Assembly: GCA_944472135.2 (NCBI GenBank)
Contig: OX235267.1
Coordinates: 19,079,452 to 19,143,451, forward strand
Direction of reading: 5' to 3'
DNA: 64,000 nt
From: Trichobilharzia regenti
Taxonomy: Eukaryota > Platyhelminthes > Trematoda > Strigeidida > Schistosomatidae
Within the stretch, counting starts at the first letter, position 1. Each line of letters starts with the position of its first letter. The translations under genes were made by a program, and so were the position numbers. This document shows, piece after piece, positions 1 through 12,709 of the stretch. Below the pieces are notes generated by a model, which saw only the letters and a list, made by a program, of their open reading frames with translations, was not told where the DNA came from and searched no databases.

Positions 1-301
1 TCATAACATATGAATAAATATGTTCATATCTTCTCTTGTCTCTTTTCTATACATTAAAGTCCGACAAATATGTGATAAGTCTGTCTGTCTGTCTGTATTG
101 CAGTCGACGTAGTTAAAATATGCAAGACCTCAGATGTCAACCTTTTTTATGTGAATGAAAGCCTCTTCTTAGAATTTCAGCATTGTTGAAACAGACCTTA
201 TATCCTCTGCCTATAGCATCCACTGCTATATCTGATTGTTTTCCGAGATTTTTTAATTCTTCTGATGTTTGATTCATAGCCTGTGTTCATTCACTCTTAT
301 T

Positions 302-1118
302 TTAACATTCTGAACACTTTTTCTTACACGGACAGCTGTTTTGTGTCATTTTGGGAAACATATCTTTGACATATATAAAAGCTTTTTCGAAAGAACTTGA
401 GGACTTAAAATAGACTTTAATATTATATGAACCAAAGAGTCTGTGAAGTTGTTCAGCTCTCTCCTTTTGATATGGATGGCTATCAAGGATAACCAAGAGC
501 TTTCTGTATTTTCTGCTGGGATTTTTTTTATTGATAATATTATTTAGAAGCTTTTTATGAAAGCCATTTCCAATCAGAATTGATTTAATATCGGAGATAT
601 TGTTCACCATATCATCATTAACTGATACAATGTTTCTAGGTCTGTTAACTGGTTGGAAATCCAAATATTTGTTTGAATGTGTCAGTTTCCATTTTATGGC
701 GAATTTTAGTTCCTCCTCAATTTGTCATTTTACAAGATAATCCAGAAAGTATAGAGTTCCTTCATCCGAGTCTACTTCATTAGTTGACTTTATACATTTT
801 AAAATAAGCTGATCTATGTTAAAAAGTCTTCTTTTCCAGCTTTCCCAATAATGATAAATGTGTCAAATACATATCCGTGCCATATTATATGACGACAACC
901 AAAACTTGTCAGTGCTTTTCTTTCTACAGCTTTGATATAAAGATTTGCTTTAAGTCAGGTGCTGGTGATCCCATTGCAACTTCATCTGTCTGACAGTATA
1001 GAATGTCTTTAAAGGTAAAAAAGGTAGATTCGAGACAAAGTTTTAAGCATCTCATAACATCTATTAATAATGAACATTTAGCTAATAATTTCTGATTGTT
1101 TTCAAGTTCATATTTCAT
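302..1118 (-). pseudogene. Penelope-like retroelement fragment (RT to linker)
   Basis: Broken reverse transcriptase of a PLE, read on the minus strand. Upstream part (924-1118): a peptide with FTFKDILYCQTDEVAMGSP, matching the PLE RT motif in which a Gln-Val-Asp-x-Val-Ala-Met-Gly-Ser-Pro core precedes the catalytic YxDD. Downstream part (302-664): a 120-residue stretch with SHPYQKERAEQLHRLFGSYN and a terminal CPCKKKCSEC, which resembles the linker between RT and the GIY-YIG endonuclease, including its Cys-rich end. The 260 bp between the two ORFs have frame breaks. The YxDD motif and the endonuclease are not readable. The family is clear; the exact element is not identified. Confidence 0.75.
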
Positions 1119-2034
1119 GATATCAAGTCAATAATATATAGGAATGGTAGTAAAGAGAGAAACCACATAGAAATTTTGCCTTCTTGAATAGTTATTTTCA
1201 TTACTTTTCTTTAAAACTTCTCGATATTTTTAATGTTTGAAGAAATACTGTGTTGTAGTGGTTCCAGTATTCTTGACGTGTGTTTTGATAAAGTGTATTA
1301 TGACCCCTTAACTGTATCAACTAACTCATAAGTTCTGTGCATAAGATGCATCTTTAATGTACTTCAAATTATCTTCATATCACTTTTAAGCTCTTAGTAA
1401 ATGGGAAAGTAACTTATATCGCTTAAGCATTGGGTTCATACTAATCTAAGTAATTCAGCTAAAAAAGGAAAGACAGCTGAATATAATTATTTTTTTATTT
1501 TAAAGTTATTCTTGTTAACTTTATTCCATTAAACAACATGCGGTTCTTTTGGTTTTCAGTAAAATTCAGATTATGATGAAATACAAGTGATATATACACT
1601 GGTGACACATCAATTTGAATTTTCGCACCTGCATGATTATTGATTGTTATTATTTTTTTAACGTGACATTGATTTTCCTAACTGTATAAATACAGAGCTT
1701 GGTTTAACATTTTCGACTGTTGTAGAGCCAGTAAAAGTTCTCATATCAACGTCCAGTCAGCCTTCTTTGTCTTGCATACCCGGTGGTAATATTGTTGCTG
1801 TTGTTGACGTGCGATTAGGACAGATTAGCCAGTGCTCATAGTCTACTAGGTCATAATATTCATACTTAACAATAAGAGATTTAGACACGTTCAAGTCATG
1901 ATGAAATGTGAATTTGACTACCAGAATCCAGTGGATTTTTATTAAATCTTACTGTAAATAAGTTAACTCCTCATGATTAATCTCAGTAGGACAACCTACT
2001 TAACTTCACTGCAACTTGTTTACCTGCACCAGTC

Positions 2035-3700
2035 CTCCCTTCATTGTTATTATTACTGTTCCCTTGGGTTCCGAGCGGGACACACGGCTACAACAACACA
2101 TCTCCACTTTCTTCTGTCTTCTGCCATCCTCTTCAGCTGAGTACACGATTGCCCAGACTATCTCATCTCTTCCCTGCTAAAATTTGCTCCATATCATCTT
2201 AGGACTACCCACTCGTTGCTTCCCATTCGGATTCCACTTGAGGGACGGCGTGCATTGTGCTGGATGTCATTCGTCGGCTCTTCGTCGGTTTGTTCCCAGA
2301 GTTACTTGTTACTAATTCTTTCTCGCCAGCCATTTGATATTCGGTATGGAATGAATGAAGGCAGCTGTTAATGAAAGTCTGCAACCTATTGTAAATGCTT
2401 TTTGTGACAGGCAGTATAAATTACTGACCCGTATAGAAGGACCGACTTAACATTGATGGTGAAAATGTGAATCTTGTTCCTTATGCTGAGTGCAGAAGAT
2501 TTTCAAACTGGTTTCAGGTTGATGAAGGCGTATCTTACCTCCAAGTAGAAGAACAATTTTTTTGTTCAGCGAAGAAATTTCTTTTCAACGACTTCATTTT
2601 CAAGCTGTAAAGTCGTATTTATATTACAGAAAAAAGTTATTAAGAGGAATTAAATAATCCCTCAGTCAATATATATATATATATGTGATAAAAATAACGA
2701 TAATTAAAATGTTATAAGGGGTAGAGTTGAAGTGGATAATTTACAAAATTATTGACATCTTCATCCGTTCCATTTTAGTTGAAACGACACTTCCTAGCTA
2801 AGTGAATGAGGTAACCTTTGTTAAATCTCCCTCAATGATGGTGATTGGTAATAGTTGTTTCTGTTGACAATGGTTGGTTATCTTTATTAACACCGTCTTC
2901 TCTATGTTCATCTGGAGTCAGTCGTGTCTTCTTTGCACTGCTTCTTCAGCCAGTTTGTTGGTTTTCTCCTGAAAGTCTTCGAGTTTATATGACATCAGAC
3001 ATATATTATCTGAGAAATGCAGATCTACTAGAGTCCTCTTATCGGTCCAGTTTAATCCTGTCTCCTCACTCCATGTGCACAGTCTGATTTATAACGCCGT
3101 CCACCACAGTTAGGAATATCATCAGTGATATTAAGAAGCAAGCTTGTTTTACTACTATATTCACTTTGAAGTCCTCACTGAGGTTTCCGTTGTGGATCAT
3201 TTGACACGTGGCACTGTCACATAGCCAGCTGTTGAATGAGGTTGATAAAGACTTGCGCACTGCGTGTTGTAGTGTTGAAGTAGTTTACAAATTACTTCCC
3301 CGTCAACACTGTCTGTCGAAGGCCTTTTCGAAGCCAATGAAGTTGAGGTAGACGTTTGACTGCCACTTTATACTTTAATCTTTGATGACGATGCGCAGAG
3401 TTGCAATTTGAACAGCATATGATTTGACTTTCCTGAATCCATCTTGCTCCGGGCTTGCCAAATTCTGCATCCATTTCTACTTTTACGCTTTCAAGAATCA
3501 TGCCACTTTGTATTTTACAAGGAGTGGAGTAGAGCGTAATTCCACGCCAGTTCTTGTAAAAGCCTAAGTCGCCATTCTTTGGCAGCTTGACGAGGCAACC
3601 ATCCTTTCTTTCAATCGGAAGGCACTTCTCCTTCTTTAGAAACATTTTGTGAAAATGGCGTCAGCTCGTTTGCGGTAGTCTCTTGGTCCGTTTTCAGTAT
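2035..3700 (-). pseudogene. RTE-type LINE relic (RT and 3' end)
   Basis: A decayed non-LTR retrotransposon on the minus strand. The peptide at 3292-3645 contains GDLGFYKNWRGIT, the RT motif written GDxxxxxNWRGITL in RTE elements. The peptide at 3066-3260 contains CQMIHNGNLSEDFKVN followed by a decayed form of the GVRQGCLLSPxLF motif. Further downstream (about 2040-2370) the sequence matches the extreme C-terminal part and 3' end of the better preserved copy at 31085-32172, ending in an ATT/TAATAA-type tail. Many stops and frameshifts; the catalytic FADD is not seen. Clearly non-functional. Confidence 0.75.
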
Positions 3701-3756
3701 ATCGGGGGAATTCGATCAGGTCCCGCTGCCATCCTGGCGAGACTTCAGTACATCCA

Positions 3757-4108
3757 AATCCTATTTCAATTCAAACATATTCTAACAAGCAGCTTATTAT
3801 GTCTGTAAAAAAACACTCGTCCTTTTTTCCCATCTAACTGCAATTGATCAACAACACTCGTACGATTATTTCTGAATGTACATTATCTCACATTGATTTT
3901 TAATCCAATATTTAATCGATTTTACACATGTATATAAATGAAAGAACAAAGTTGTGTGAGTAACTTGATATGATTATGAGCAATAGTTTGTGGTCGAAAC
4001 GTCATCAGTTCATATAACTGTAAACACTGTGTGATTTATCAAAATAAAATCTTATCTATAATGGAATTATACTCTACCACAGTGCCCAAGTTTTATACTT
4101 ATATCAAT
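3757..4108 (+). repeat. PLE-associated terminal repeat (R1), copy 1
   Basis: First of at least eight copies of an AT-rich dispersed repeat called R1 here. Landmarks: AACACTCGTCC near the left end, TTGTGCTCGAAACGTCATC (GTGGTCGAAACG in this copy) in the middle, and TACCACAGTGCCCAAG near the right end. R1 copies flank the PLE at 24.6-26.1 kb on both sides in the same orientation, so R1 is most likely the terminal repeat of that PLE family. No coding capacity. Confidence 0.7.
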
Positions 4109-5185
4109 AAACTCATGAGTTCTAAAAATAACAAATTTGTAGTTCAAGGACAGCATGTTGTTTAGTCGAATATAGTTTTTATCCCCTATTTCTATAGTCG
4201 GAAATGCTTGCCTTCAGCTACCTTTTGTGTTTCAAGTTTAGTACCGCATATTCATTATTCTAGTTGCTTAAGAGTTAAAAGTTACTTTTTCAAGTACCTA
4301 CAGCCTAATACAGAAATATGCCCAAGTAAGAGTTCATTTTAACCTACATCAAAGTCACATACCATGAACTGATTTCCGTTAGTTTATTGAGGCTGTTAAA
4401 CTGTTTGTGTTCTTCGATTCCCTTCATTCACATATGTCAACATTACCTTTTGCATCCTGTTAGACAAACTTCAATTCTTATTCTGCCTGAATATATTTCT
4501 CTTCAGAGCACATCTAAAATCAATAAAGCAATTTGATTTTGTCTACAATACACTTACGTAAGGCAAGCTACTAAAAGGATTACTGCTTGCGTGTGTTGGT
4601 TAAAATAAAAGTGGAGAGACGTTATGCCATAATAATAAATTTATTCTTTACAGATGGTTCGCACTCTTTGAAGTCGTAAATTTCATCTCTGAGGTTGTGA
4701 TCTAAATAGCGTAAAAAAAAATTGAATTGCATTTTTCTAGATGCTTTTGTATGACATACTGAGATACTTTGCAATACATCTGACCGGTCAGCGTGTCGTA
4801 GAGAATTAGGAGTCTGAACTAGCTTGGTTGGGACAAAATTAATTAAGAAGAGTGGATTACGAGTTGTTCTTACTGATTCTTTTGGAGATGTAACATGCTA
4901 CTAACGAATACTCATGATATCCTTTTACATTACAGCTCCTGATTTACTCATTTATATTGTTTCAATCATTCATTGAAAATCTCACTAGCATCCAACTCAA
5001 AACATAAACAGATTATAGGGGCTGAAAAACTAACCACTCACTAATATATTCACGGAATCTTGTTGACTTTTTGAGAACATTAAAAGCTAAAAATCTCTAT
5101 TCTAGTGGAGTAATAGACAACAAAATTTAACTGATTGAAAATGGCCATAAAATTTATCAAATTAATGGCCACTGAACAAACAGTA

Positions 5186-5740
5186 CTCTTTTCGATAGCT
5201 TCATCATCAGGTTCTACACTTATATATACATAATAGTGAATGAATTAGTGTTATTAGCAACATTAATGTTGTTTCAATAACATCCAATCAGTAATAGTAA
5301 TAGATTACAGTTCAATAGAATCAACATAACAATACACTGAATATCAGACAGCCAAATTAAGAAAGATAATAATACAAATTCATGAATTTATAGTCTCCAC
5401 TGAAGGCCGATCAGAGCAGTAGTAGTAGCTGGAATTGCTTCTTCTGCACACAGAGCACCGGTTGTTTAAGGTGAATCGCGATGGCTTCCGCCACCCGCAG
5501 TATGTGGCACCTAGATGCTTTTAACAATTTATTTGGTACCCTGCAGATGAAATAGAAGAATTCTTCAGTGCTGGCTTAGTGGCAGGTTTGGATCAAGTAA
5601 ACTAATATGTAACTGTCAATGGTTTTTACTAAACCTTTACTTCGCCACACTGCTAGATGTTCCTGAACAAGCACAAAACGAGTGTTTTAATAGTCATAAT
5701 AAATTTTTATGTTTTCTAACATAAAACACTCGTTGTATTT
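5186..5740 (-). pseudogene. PLE 3' end: endonuclease C-terminus, 3' UTR and terminal core
   Basis: This block is a diverged copy of 45042-45735. On the minus strand it starts with the last part of a PLE GIY-YIG endonuclease (about 5400-5740, by alignment to the other copy, where AEAIAIRLEQ and LCVQKK are readable), continues as an untranslated tail with AATAACAATACACTG-type sequence, and ends at 5186-5212 with CTGATGA followed ten bases later by GAAA. Frames are broken. It lacks the RT seen in the 45-47 kb copy. Confidence 0.65.
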
Positions 5741-6127
5741 CCCATCTGATTATAGTTGATCAATAATACTCGTATTATTGCCATCAGTCAAATCAGAATA
5801 TAATAAATAATCATAAAATTCTATTTCAATTCAAACATATTCTAACAAGCAGCTTATTATGTCTGTAAAAAAACACTCGTCCTTTTTTCCCATCTAACTG
5901 CAATTGATCAACAACACTCGTACGATTATTTCTGAATGTACATTATCTCACATTGAGTTTTAATCCAATATCTAATCCATTCCACACATGTATATAAATG
6001 AAAGAACAAAGTTGTGTGAGTAACTTGATATGATTATGAGCAATAGTTTGTGGTCGAAACGTCATCAGTTAATATAACTGTACAACACTGTGTGATTTAT
6101 CAAAATAAAATCTTATTTATAATGGAA
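5694..6127 (+). repeat. R1 terminal repeat, copy 2 (tandem start)
   Basis: Two overlapping R1 units. The first (5694-5800) carries only the left part with AACACTCGTTGTATTTCCC. The second (5814-6127) runs from TTCAATTCAAACATATTC to the AAATCTTATTTATAATGG end. It abuts the PLE 3' end at 5186-5740, again linking R1 with PLEs. Confidence 0.65.
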
Positions 6128-6129
6128 TT

Positions 6130-8005
6130 CATGAGTTTGATTAAAAAGTTTATTTAAAAAATTAGAAAATATGACAGTGTTACACTGATATTAATTAACA
6201 AACATTTCAAGTAAAATACTGTCTCTAAAGGTTCCTTATCATGTATTACTGAAATAAAGAAGGAAAAGATTGTTCTTAATATGACTCAATAACTGATAAC
6301 ATGTTAAAGGTTTTTGGTGGTAGGTAATGTATTGAGGTTTAAGAATATACCCAGTGTTTTTAATATTCATTTCGTTCTTTCTTTTTATGTACTATATATT
6401 GTTATTCTTAAAAACGAGGTGAAATATTTTTCGTACGTTTCAATCTTATAGTTTCACGTTAATAAAGTGTTCTCAAGAAGACACTGGATGACGTACATTT
6501 AGACTTAAGTGTCTGACAGTCAAATTGCAACCATTATGTGTTTTGATTCAGTCTTTACCTACGCACCATTGTGATGTCTTTATCATATTTTGCTTTCTTT
6601 TAGTTTTGAGGAAATGTGTGATTACGTGGTTGTTGTGACTGCTTGATTTTAGTGTTGACCAATTTAGTATTCTTTGCGAATACAGAATATCCAGGTCACC
6701 ATGGGAAGACCAAACTCAATCTTCTGTATGTAAGCAGATCATTAGCATGAATTACTATTGTGTGCTCTACATCTACATCTCATGTGTTGACTGACAGTTA
6801 AACAGAGAAGTACTGTGACTGCTAACCTCTCAACAGGAAACAAGTGCATATGTACGAAGCGGTATTTGTGCTATTACTTCATTTCATGGTAAGCCTAAAG
6901 TGCTACTTTTCAACATTTTGCTTGAATTGAATTCACTGTATTTGTCAGAGGTTTCTAAAGAAATGTCTAATTTCACAGAAATTATTTTGTTGAATATTTC
7001 ATGTAAAGAGCATACGCTGTAGACAGTGAAACAGTATTAGTCACCAGTAGTTCATACTATTTCAAAGACTTATATATCTAGTAAACAAATTAGCATAAAA
7101 TTGAGCAATTCCACAGTTTGCCAGTTTTACACGTAAAAAATTGAGAATATTTATATATATTCCAACCGAACAAAGAAAATAAAACATGTAAGGGAAGAAT
7201 ATAGCTTTCAATGGTAAGTTCCTTATATTCTAACAAACACAGATTTATAGATGAAATTTTAAATTAATGGCGGCGAACATGTGGATGAAATATCAGAGTC
7301 AAATGTTATAAATACTTTAGTAATAACAAATATTATTGTAACATCAGGAACAATGATTATGAGATCAATGATAACGAAAGCACAAACAGTTGACGCAGGG
7401 ACAATGAGTATAACTAGGGTAGTGTGATGACGTAGACATTTCAACAAATAAATTAGGTCGAAATCTCACAAGACTAAAAGCTACGAAATGTGGAGGATAC
7501 AGTCGACAGATAATCAGAGTTTAAATAGGTGTAATAAGTGCACCAAAAGTCATAAAGAATAAGAAAGGAATAATAAGTTTTACATTAGTTTATTAGATAC
7601 ACCTACGCCGTGATATCGCAGACTGGCTATCTAAACTCTTACAATTATTACAGTAGCAAGTGTATAATTTTATCCCGAAAGGCGTTTTTTAATTTGTTTC
7701 TAATTTAGATCATGTTTATGCAGATAGGAAGAAATTGTTCAGTGCCCCGTCACTATTTTCTAATGTGCCATTAGTGCAGACGGTGGACTAGGCAGCTTAA
7801 CGAATATACTACTGAGCATTTACTTTTATGGATGGTAAAAAGTAGAATAAAATCCACTTAAAGCTTGATTTAGTCCCATTTGATTTGTAGTGTTAAACAA
7901 GTGGTTAGCAAAGGCGCTTTTAAAGCTTTGTCACATCCTACTAGAAATTTTGAATGCAATCGGAACCTGTTTTCCATGGATAATAAAAATATAGAGCCTC
8001 AAAAG
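6130..8005. other. No recognised feature
   Basis: AT-rich sequence without a recognisable gene or repeat. ORFs here are short and low-complexity in composition. If the minus-strand micro-exon gene has a long 3' UTR or further exons they could lie here, but I found no convincing acceptor-exon-donor set. Confidence 0.4.
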
Positions 8006-8009
8006 TGAA

Positions 8010-8345
8010 TCTGTATTTCATCCTGTTCTTTTAAATCCTCTCTAGCTGGCTCCACAGCTGCCAATAAGCTCTCATCTTCCTATCATACGATCTCTACCAT
8101 GTAACAATCGGATGCCCAATAAGTCGTTCCCCATTCAGGTCCCACTCTAGGGACTGGTACGTGGTGGCACTAGACGGTCTCCTTATTGCATTTTTCCAAT
8201 CCATCTCCATTTCCTTCAGTATATTTTTGAGCAATAGATTCTTGATTAATTCTTTCCAGAGTTACTTGCTGCTAATTCTTTCTGGTCTCCTGACCTTCGC
8301 TATGAGACGAAGGTAGCCGTTGATGAAAGTCTACAGTCTGCTTGA
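8010..8345 (-). pseudogene. RTE LINE fragment
   Basis: On the minus strand this matches the C-terminal and 3' part of the RTE copy at 2040-2400 (shared landmarks: the complement of CTTTCCAGAGTTACTTGCTG and of GGTCCCACTCTAGGGAC). No open frame of useful length; a short, old fragment. Confidence 0.6.
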
Positions 8346-8774
8346 AATGAATACAGTGTTTGAAAAAACAAAAGAAGTTAATGCACACTAAAGTAGTTTC
8401 TACTGCCTATTTCTCTACCATGGCCTGAAAAAATCTAATAAACTAAAATTACTTACACCCATTGATTCTTCACGACTTTTGACACATTTATCATATTTAT
8501 TTAAATTCTGATTGTCTATCCACATCATTTTCAGTATTGCATAACTCCCTATTTTTATAAGACTTTAACCTATTCTTCCCAATAAATAAGTTTGATTCTC
8601 GTGTTATCTTCATTATTCTTATCGACACCTGTGTCAGTCAGTTGTGCTTCCTTATCACTGACCTTAATAATAATGTTATTATTCTAATATGAGTTAGTGG
8701 TGATATATTTGGAACATTCAACATACATTTAATCCACACATTCACCGTCACTGGTTAGATATTTTGTATGTATG

Positions 8775-8930
8775 CATGAACTTGATATGATTGTGAGTAA
8801 TAGTTTGTGCTCGAAACGTCATCAGTTAATATAACTGTACAACATTGTGTGATTTATCAAAATAAAATCTTATCCATAATGGAGTTATACTCTACCACAG
8901 TGCCCAAGTTTTATACTTATAACATTTTGT
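8775..8930 (+). repeat. R1 terminal repeat, copy 3 (right half)
   Basis: Contains the R1 central and right segments: TTGTGCTCGAAACGTCATC, the ACATTGTGTGATTTATC segment and TACCACAGTGCCCAAG. The short ORF that crosses it is repeat-derived. Confidence 0.65.
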
Positions 8931-9414
8931 ATGTTTTTTCTGCAAATCAAATATTCCTGTTACGGCGATTAGTGAACAGTGTTTATGCAAATAGATGTAA
9001 TTAAGTATGCTCATTGAAGTTATCCCTAATGGAAATATAATTCAAAAATGTATTGTTCACTTATATGTCTTTTATAATTTGAGATGTTTTATTCTTAGTA
9101 TAATAAATTTCCAAATTTATTGCAATAACTTACATCAAAACCTGTTTAATGAACATGTCGCATGTTTATTGACTTCATTTGGAAATTGGATGATAAATAA
9201 ATGAAGCTAAATATTACCACGTTCTTTTAACATACTATTGTATTCATTCGCATATGAGCAAATGTTTGGAAATTTGCACAATAAATCTGAGGATATACAC
9301 TTTACTTTGAAATGAGGAAGCGTATTCGCCGATAGAGGGAACAAATAGACCATAAGGAGAACATCATCAGTTCGGAATGTCAAACGTCAAGGGAATAATT
9401 GATTTTCATGCTGT

Positions 9415-9422
9415 TCAATAAT
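9415..9422 (-). CDS. Possible last exon of the minus-strand MEG
   Basis: A good acceptor (ACCGCATTTCTCAG on the minus strand) is followed by ATTATTGA. Joined in phase 1 to the T that ends the exon at 9564-9572 it gives Tyr-Tyr-stop, a counterpart to the Tyr-Glu-Ile-stop proposed for the plus gene at 57360. The intron would be about 141 nt. There is no AATAAA close downstream, so this is a weak call. Confidence 0.25.
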
Positions 9423-12400
9423 CTGAGAAATGCGGTATAATAACCTCAGCACTGTATCCTTTAAACCGGAACAAAATTTTAATTTTATTTACAAAAAGAC
9501 GAATTCTCTTCACACAAAGAATCCTTTAAGAATGTTTATCTAAGTTGATAAATTTTTACTTACAGTTTTTAACTAAATATAAAGTAGAATACAGGGAAGA
9601 GCATTAATATATATAAATTTGTTCTTTAAGGAATCAATTGTGTCAAACTAATCACTAAACATCGCACATCAGTGAGAATCTCTCTCATGCTTTTTAATGA
9701 TCAGTCACTAGAAATGTGTGGTTTTCAATGACGTGCATGTTTTATTGATTATCGATTAATCAATTTGGTGCATTTTGCGTGAATCAGATCGCTGTACGAT
9801 AACTTCCTAATGTTGAACTGACTTTCGCTGTATTATAGTATAAAGAAAGTGTTTATTTCATGATATAGAGTTTGTCATAGCTGCTTTTCAAAGACGATAT
9901 CAGCTTAACTGCATAAGGGTTGACAGTGTATGCATATAATTTCCATAGTTTTCAAAGATACGTTTTTCATTTTGGTTTAATCTATTTGTTGGTCATGGTA
10001 ATAAGTAGAACATACTTTCATATAAACAACTATTAAAAGGTGTCAGTGTAAAAAGAAACTAGATTCCGAAATTACCGTTTAACAGTCGGTAGAAAATAGA
10101 TCTGCCTTCAAACGGCATTTACATTTATCAAGAGAATAATAAGAACTATATAATCGAAAACATATAATCTTAGTATGAAAATTGAAGTGTCTCTGTTTTC
10201 ATCATTTATGAGAAATAAGTTCATTAGCATCACTAGTCATATTCATTCACATAAACTATTCCTTCAACAAAATATAGTTACCCATCCTCATGATCTTTTC
10301 CAGTAATGTGAACCTGATTTTCAAGTACTTATTTCTAATAACTTTATTTCGTATCTGTATGGAAGAAATGCCTATATTTCTTAAGATAATTACTAAGTTA
10401 GGTTACATTTCAAACTATCTTAGTAACTAATTAGATTACTTGATGTTAACGCCAAAGGGGAAATTGGCACACTACTGTATTCAAAATATTCCCTAAAGTC
10501 ACCATATTACTTACTGGTACGACCTTGATGATCAAAGTGAATTCATTAGAAAATATACATATTTACCTCACTAAGCATAGAAAATCAGCCTAACATAAAA
10601 CTGAGCATTCTTATCTAGGTTTAAAGTTGGTATATACAACTTTGGACCATAAAAAGATGAAATGCGATACGTTATAGTCAGTACGACATGGCCACATCTA
10701 AAAGCCCCTAAGAGATGTGTACTTTGCAGAAAATTCTAGTAAACAGAAGATAATTTGTTGGTGGTGGTTGAGCTAAGTCATGAACTGGTAGAAGTTAGAA
10801 TTCAAAGGCCATTGAATCGGGTCCCAGTGACTGAATGGTATACGAACTTGCCCTGTAACCGGAAGGTCCTGGGTTCGAACCCCAGTGGGTGCGTATTGCC
10901 GATCATTCTCAAACTAGGGTGAAACAGCTGTCCAGTACTCCCTTGTTTTTGATTGTTCTCTAACTGATATCATTCTGTGGTGAAACTCGTAAAAACATAA
11001 TTTGTATTAAATTTTTCTCCATGATAATAAGCAACGTGCAGCTTCAGTGAGTGGAATTGCTGCCGAAGTTGAAAGAAAGTTACATTATGACAGGTAGTCT
11101 AAACAAATCTTAACATTCGAAAATCAGTTAGATGTATTGGATTTGTCATCTTAGTGGGTACAGATGGTAGTCGATGGTTTATGATATCATGATCAAGCTT
11201 AGACATTATTCAGTCACACTAAGTATCAATTACTTGACGCTTTTAGCGGAACTTCGATTGAGAAATGCTACTTTTATTATACAGCTGTTATTTAACGACT
11301 CAGATAAATGTTATCTGAAAAACAATAAAAGTCAGGTGGTGAAGATTTAAATTCTACTTCGCCTTAATTCCATCTATATCAAGGTGAGTTGTTTACCACA
11401 AATTGCCACTGGTAATTCATAACTAGCATGAAGTGGTTTGCGATGAGAACTCATTGATCTAGGTTTTTTCTCTCACTGGTATCCGTCCAGGAGGCTTATA
11501 TGCAAACTTGGAAAAAGGATGTCTACTCTGACCAGTACCAAACAATGCGAACGTCAGAGACGCAACGGCTAAGCTGTTCTGCCCCTCCACAACACCCTGA
11601 TGGCTGTTCATTAAGGCATGAACAATGACATTTGTTTGACTACCATTGTTGACTGAATTCTGTTAGTCTATGTGCTCACCTCGTAACCGGAATATTCTAA
11701 ACCCAAAGGCTTACAGAATTGTTAAATTTCATTTGTGGCTCAGGAAGAAAATGTATTTTGTTATTATTTTTAAATATCACTTCAAAAGTCTAGTTTCTAT
11801 TTTTAACAAGTTAATATACAAAACACTTGTGGAATGCTTAAGATGAAATTTTTAATGGAAGATAGGTCAATTGCTGCATTTAACACTGTATATTTTTAGG
11901 GATATCTCACCTCTTTTACAGCCTATAAAATAACGCAAAACATTGGGCATTGGTGAACAACTTTTAAAATACTTGGCATCATAACTTAATATGAAATTAG
12001 GTGACAACATTTTGGAAAGACGAATCGAATACTATCACCTAGAGAATCCTGGACCACCTTCATTATTTGAATGCGGAGTGCGATTAGAATTCTCTGCTTT
12101 TTTTCATACCACCTACTTAAGTTGAGCGGTTCAGGTTTCAATCACTGGCTCACTCACTCTTTAACTTCATTCAGCTGATAGTAAGTCTGCTGAAGACTGA
12201 AGGCTAGGCGTGAGTTTGGTAACCTCACCATTTCTTCTGAAACTTCAAAACTCTACTTTGAAGCCCTATTTTCCACTCGGAACGCAAAAGATTAAAATAA
12301 CAAATTAAAAAAATTGATATAAACTCGCATGACTTAAAACACTATGGAGCATCATGTTTACAGAAACGAAACCGACTAATGCTTGATCATTATTACCAGT

Positions 12401-12678
12401 TTTTTTTTTATCACTTTATGATGTCCATTTGGGTTGTGATTTTCAGCATTTGGTACTGTCATAACAGAATTACAAACCTTTTGTAAATGTTATGTCCTTC
12501 TTGTATGACATCATGTGCAAGATACTGATTGAATTCAATGAATTCTAGTGAGATCAAATAAACTCTATATGATATATCTCAGTATTTGATAGTAGGTAGG
12601 GTCATTCTTTGCACTGACTTCAGAATGCAAGTACATATAGGCGTGCAAAAATTAAGAGATGTGTTATATTTCTTGTCT

Positions 12679-12709
<31 letters not shown>

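Noticed and set aside
7259..7447. 62-codon minus-strand ORF rich in Ile, Val and Thr
   Set aside because: Simple-sequence composition (repeats of ATA/ACA codons), no motif, no conservation evidence.
10830..10895. tRNA gene
   Set aside because: Boxes A and B are present, but the sequence does not fold as a cloverleaf and continues into a SINE body.
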